A stretch of 9,592 nucleotides of DNA from Candidatus Falkowiibacteriota bacterium (lineage in GTDB: Bacteria; Patescibacteriota; Patescibacteriia; Patescibacteriales; UBA12465), in NCBI GenBank assembly GCA_903839955.1, contig CAIMEI010000086.1, positions 1 through 9,592 on the forward strand. Reading direction: 5' to 3'. The position numbers and the translations under genes were made by a program. Shown in pieces: positions 7,029 to 9,592 of the stretch. The notes under the pieces were generated by a model that was not told where the DNA came from, made no database searches, and saw only the letters and a list, made by a program, of their open reading frames with translations. Within the stretch, counting starts at the first letter, position 1; the number at the start of each line of letters is the position of its first letter.

Positions 7029-7047
7029 AAAAAAGGCCCAGAGGGCC
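7029..7047 (-). terminator. Rho-independent terminator of the rml/GT2 unit
   Basis: On the minus strand, GGCCC (7047-7043), loop TCT and GGGCC (7039-7035) form a G/C-only 5-bp stem followed by six T (7034-7029). It begins 4 nt beyond the TAA of the GT2 gene. In the plus-strand sense the stem is followed by AAATTT and would not be a good terminator, so it is directional for leftward transcription. Confidence 0.85.
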
Positions 7048-7051
7048 AAAT

Positions 7052-8014
7052 TTAGTTATTTTTGCTTATTTTAGATAAAATATTGCGATATTCTGGCAAT
7101 AAAAAGGGCTCTTTTACGACCGAAAAAGCCAACATCGCTAAGACGGAACTGACAACTTTTAACTTTGAAGAAAAGTTTTGTTTGGCAAAATACTTAGCAA
7201 AAATAAGATGTTGATTGACAAAAGACCAGCGTCTCACCTGTTTACTCTTGTTTTTCCGGTCTTTGAGCGCCGCGAAAAAGCCTCGTCCCGGGTCGGCGGC
7301 GCTGCGGTCGTGCCAAGCCAGGGCGTCGGCCACGCAAAGCGACTGGCCGCCCGCCAAAAAAAGACGATAAGCCAAGTCACAATCCTCTTTATACATAAAC
7401 ATCCGCTCGTCAAAATATTGCTTTTCGCCGCCGGCTTCAAAGGCAATTCTTTCTAAGAAAGAAAGACGGAAGAGACCGGCCGCACCTGAAGGACCGAGAA
7501 TCGGCTGGCTATCAAAAGAACCGTCGTCCTCTTTACCCTGCCCCAAATCAACAAAGCGCAGACCCGGCAAAAGGATCAGACCGCAAGTATCCAAAATCTT
7601 GGCCTGCGGTTTGTCCGGGAAGGGCCAGCGATAAAGCTTGGGGCAGACGGAGGCGAGTTCTCCCCGATCGTCTAGCTGGCACACAAGCTTGGCAATAGTC
7701 TCTTTCTCCAGGAGAATATCTGGGTTCATCATGAAAAAATATTTTGCCCCTTTTTCTTGGGCTCGGTTTAACAGAATATTATAGGCTTTAGCAAAGCCCA
7801 AATTTTCACCGCGAGAAATTAATAAAAAGTCTGAGTAGTGACGAGAAACAAAGTCCTGATTACGGGTATCACCCGCCTCGCTATTATCAAAAATTCCCAC
7901 AACAAAATTATCGGGCGCTAAAAAATCCAGGGCGCTAGTGAGCGCCGCTAGACTTTGCTCCAAATACTTGAGCGAATATTCACCGTAGGTCACTAACCCG
8001 ACAAATAATTTCAT
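7052..8014 (-). CDS. GT2-family glycosyltransferase, rhamnosyltransferase-like
   Basis: 320 aa with a GT-A fold. The nucleotide-binding half starts with LFVGLVTYG (3-11) and FDNSEAG (42-48). NLGFAKAYN (71-79) is the block typical of WbbL/RfbN-like rhamnosyltransferases, and MNPD (96-99) is in the metal-binding DxD position. GPSGAAGLFRLSF (174-186) and YKEDCDLAYRL (208-218) follow; the E210-D211 pair is the likely catalytic-base site. AWHDRSA (233-239) is the usual conserved His segment, and a basic/amphipathic tail with a hydrophobic stretch at about 287-305 may lie on the membrane. Enzymes of this type add a sugar, often rhamnose, from a dTDP donor to a lipid-linked glycan at the cytoplasmic face. 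Its place 5 nt after rmlA makes dTDP-L-rhamnose the natural donor guess, but specificity is inferred. It is the last gene of its unit. Confidence 0.9.
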   Translation of the reverse strand: MKLFVGLVTYGEYSLKYLEQSLAALTSALDFLAPDNFVVGIFDNSEAGDTRNQDFVSRHYSDFLLISRGENLGFAKAYNILLNRAQEKGAKYFFMMNPDILLEKETIAKLVCQLDDRGELASVCPKLYRWPFPDKPQAKILDTCGLILLPGLRFVDLGQGKEDDGSFDSQPILGPSGAAGLFRLSFLERIAFEAGGEKQYFDERMFMYKEDCDLAYRLFLAGGQSLCVADALAWHDRSAADPGRGFFAALKDRKNKSKQVRRWSFVNQHLIFAKYFAKQNFSSKLKVVSSVLAMLAFSVVKEPFLLPEYRNILSKISKNN

Positions 8015-8019
8015 AAAAA

Positions 8020-8745
8020 TTAGACCACCATCTTGTCTGCCAGTTTGTCCTTGGCAATCTGTTGGGCGCGCAAAAGGCTATCGAAGGTGCCGGCGTCCAG
8101 CCACTCGCCTTCTACCATCGCCACGGAAAGTTCGCCTTTTTCCAAATACCAATTATTGAGATCGGTGATTTCTATTTCTCCGCGCTCGCTCGGCTTCAAG
8201 CTCTTGGCCACTTCCACTACCCGATGATCGTAGATGTATAAGCCGGTTACGGCATAATTACTCAAATATTCTTTGGGCTTTTCCACGATTTTTTCTGCCT
8301 GGCGTTCGGCGTTGAATTTCACGACGCCAAAACGCTCGGGGTCCGGAACTTCTTTGGCAAAAATTTTCGCACCGCCTTTAAAGCTATTAATCTCGGCTGC
8401 AAAATCGTCTTCAAAAATATTGTCGCCGAGAATCATGACGACGTCCTCGTTATCAATAAAATTGCTGCCGATAATAAAAGCCTGGGCCAGGCCTTCGGGC
8501 TTATCTTGAATCTCATAGGTAAATTTCACGCCGAAATCTTTGCCGCTGCCGAGCAAGTTCAAGTAATCGCCGGCCCGTTCCGGAGAGACAATAATCAAAA
8601 TTTCTTTAATGCCGGCCTTCACTAAAGTGTTGAGCGGATAATAAATCATCGGCCGATGATAAATCGGCAATAATTGCTTGCTGGTGATTTTGGTTAAGGG
8701 CCGCAAGCGCGTGCCGCTGCCGCCGGACAAAATAATTCCTCTCAT
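8020..8745 (-). CDS. rmlA: Glucose-1-phosphate thymidylyltransferase (short form)
   Basis: Forms dTDP-glucose and pyrophosphate from dTTP and glucose-1-phosphate, the first step of dTDP-L-rhamnose synthesis, in the cytosol. The signature loop GGSGTRLRPLT is at 8-18. SKQLLPIY (22-29), QDKPEGLAQA (80-89), GDN with metal-binding D108 (107-109), VEKP (154-157), EITDLN (192-197) and WLDAGT with D217 (215-220) all match the family, so all expected active-site blocks are present. At 241 aa it lacks the roughly 50-residue C-terminal extension of the E. coli-type enzyme, which carries much of the allosteric dTDP-rhamnose site. Other sugar-1-phosphate nucleotidyltransferases share the core, but the adjacent rmlD supports RmlA. 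It starts 4 nt after the rmlD stop; AGGGG about 12 nt before the ATG is the only Shine-Dalgarno-like element in the window. Confidence 0.9.
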   Translation of the reverse strand: MRGIILSGGSGTRLRPLTKITSKQLLPIYHRPMIYYPLNTLVKAGIKEILIIVSPERAGDYLNLLGSGKDFGVKFTYEIQDKPEGLAQAFIIGSNFIDNEDVVMILGDNIFEDDFAAEINSFKGGAKIFAKEVPDPERFGVVKFNAERQAEKIVEKPKEYLSNYAVTGLYIYDHRVVEVAKSLKPSERGEIEITDLNNWYLEKGELSVAMVEGEWLDAGTFDSLLRAQQIAKDKLADKMVV

Positions 8746-8749
8746 AAGA

Positions 8750-9592
8750 TTAGTTTTCCCCTAAATACTCCGCCAGGGCGTCCTGCCAGGAACGGAGCAA
8801 GGGTCTTTTAGTATTTTTTAAAATTGAAGAGCGCGGTCTTTTGGCTGGCCGAGGGAAAGCCTCGCTGCTTACCGGTATCGTCTCCACGGCCAGTTCCTTG
8901 ATGCGTAAAGCTTCTTGCGCTCCAACATACCAGGTGGCCGCTCCTTCGTTTATCAAATGATAAACACCGAACTGGGCCTGATCGGCCAATAAGCTGGCGG
9001 TCGCGGCGGCTAAGTCCGGCGTATAGGTAAAGCAGCTGCGCTCGCTATCCACGGCTTTGATGGCGCTTCCATTTTGCGCCAAATTGATCATAGTGTCAAA
9101 AAAGCTCGGCTTGGCAAAAGGGCTCGCCCCCGCCGGACCAAAAAGTTTGGAAGTGCGGATAAGATAGTATTTTAGACCCTCTTTTCCCTTCTCCAAAATC
9201 GCTTTTTCGCCCGCCGCCTTGCTCTGGCCGTAAAAATTCAAAGGATTAATAGTGGCGTCTTCAGAAAAGCTATCGTGATCCGTATTCCCAGAAAAAACAT
9301 AATCCGTGGAATAATGCACTAAGGTGGTGCCGCTTGCCTGGCAGATTTCTGCCAAAAAAGCCGGCAAACCGATATTTAACTTGATTGCCAGGGCCTTTTC
9401 CTCATTTTCAGTTTCGCATTTATCCACCGCGTTATAAGCGGCGGCGTTAATGATAACATCCGGCTTGCTCGCTGTTATTTTTTCGGCCAGCAAGGGGAAA
9501 TCCAGGAAATCCAAATCACGGCGATCTAGTCCAACCTTTTCCTGCCCAGAAAAAGCTTGGAGTAATTGCGTGCCGAGATTTCCCTGAGCACC
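8750..9592 (-). CDS. rmlD: dTDP-4-dehydrorhamnose reductase, N-terminus outside window
   Basis: Reduces dTDP-4-dehydro-L-rhamnose to dTDP-L-rhamnose with NAD(P)H, the last step of the pathway. 280 codons are visible. The frame is open to the window end, where it begins GAQGNLG, the dinucleotide-binding GxxGxxG loop. Family comparison suggests only about 7-9 residues are missing. A TTG at 9514 is not the true start, because homologous sequence continues upstream of it. PDVIINAAAYNAVDKCE (visible residues 44-60), HYSTDYVFSG (93-102) and FYGQSKAAGEKA (120-131) follow, with Ser/Thr, Tyr121 and Lys125 as the short-chain dehydrogenase catalytic set. RTSKLFGP and YTPDLA match the substrate-domain blocks. 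The gene ends in TAA 4 nt before rmlA. The canonical partners rmlB and rmlC are not in view. Confidence 0.93.
   Translation of the reverse strand, partial: GAQGNLGTQLLQAFSGQEKVGLDRRDLDFLDFPLLAEKITASKPDVIINAAAYNAVDKCETENEEKALAIKLNIGLPAFLAEICQASGTTLVHYSTDYVFSGNTDHDSFSEDATINPLNFYGQSKAAGEKAILEKGKEGLKYYLIRTSKLFGPAGASPFAKPSFFDTMINLAQNGSAIKAVDSERSCFTYTPDLAAATASLLADQAQFGVYHLINEGAATWYVGAQEALRIKELAVETIPVSSEAFPRPAKRPRSSILKNTKRPLLRSWQDALAEYLGEN

Noticed and set aside
9514..9514. TTG as the start of the RmlD gene
   Set aside because: The frame continues upstream with the GxxGxxG cofactor loop to the window edge, so the true start lies outside.
1..9592. CRISPR array, tRNA, insertion sequence or phage genes
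   Set aside because: No regularly spaced repeats, cloverleaf-like segments, transposase motifs or terminal repeats were seen on reading both strands.
1..9592. Alternative code (UGA as glycine) as in SR1/Gracilibacteria
   Set aside because: All seven genes read through with the standard bacterial code, and all seven visible stop codons, where present, are TAA, with no in-frame TGA needed.

Overview
This 9.6-kb window carries seven genes, all read from the minus strand, plus two intergenic terminator/promoter junctions. It most likely comes from a Candidatus Patescibacteria (CPR) genome, probably Parcubacteria-like. The evidence is a DUF4012 surface protein, a free-standing copy of the membrane-anchored module that normally precedes VirD4/HerA-like ATPases in these bacteria, a sigma-region-4/HARE-HTH regulator, a short RmlA, tight gene packing, and start codons mostly without a Shine-Dalgarno sequence. 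Every completed gene ends in TAA, and TGA is not needed as a sense codon, so the SR1/Gracilibacteria code (UGA = Gly) is not in use. The phylum call is inferred from protein families; there is no marker gene in the window.

Reading in the direction of transcription (high to low coordinates), unit 1 is rmlD (8750 to beyond 9592, 5' end outside the window), rmlA (8020-8745) and a rhamnosyltransferase-like GT2 (7052-8014). The genes are 4-5 nt apart and are closed by a compact rho-independent terminator at 7029-7047. This unit makes and probably uses dTDP-L-rhamnose; rmlB and rmlC are not visible and may lie upstream.

Unit 2 is a single gene (5903-6934) with its own promoter (6997-7025) and a long-stem terminator (5842-5880). 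It encodes a protein with a sigma70 region 4 helix-turn-helix at the N-terminus, an uncharacterised helical middle and a HARE-type winged helix (as in RNA polymerase delta) at the C-terminus. It has no sigma region 2, so it cannot be an ordinary sigma factor. It is the most unusual gene here.

Unit 3 starts at an extended -10 promoter embedded against the unit 2 terminator. It encodes a membrane-anchored protein like the N-terminal part of CPR conjugative-type ATPases but with no ATPase (4358-5794), a GT4 glycosyltransferase (3203-4351), a bitopic DUF4012 protein (791-3202) and a bitopic Ig-like-repeat protein that runs out of the window (1-779). Spacings are 6, 0 and 11 nt. Together, units 1 and 3 look like a cell-envelope region: sugar-nucleotide supply, two glycosyltransferases and two proteins with large extracytoplasmic domains. 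The longest gap between genes is about 120 bp. No tRNA, rRNA, CRISPR array, insertion sequence or attachment site was seen.
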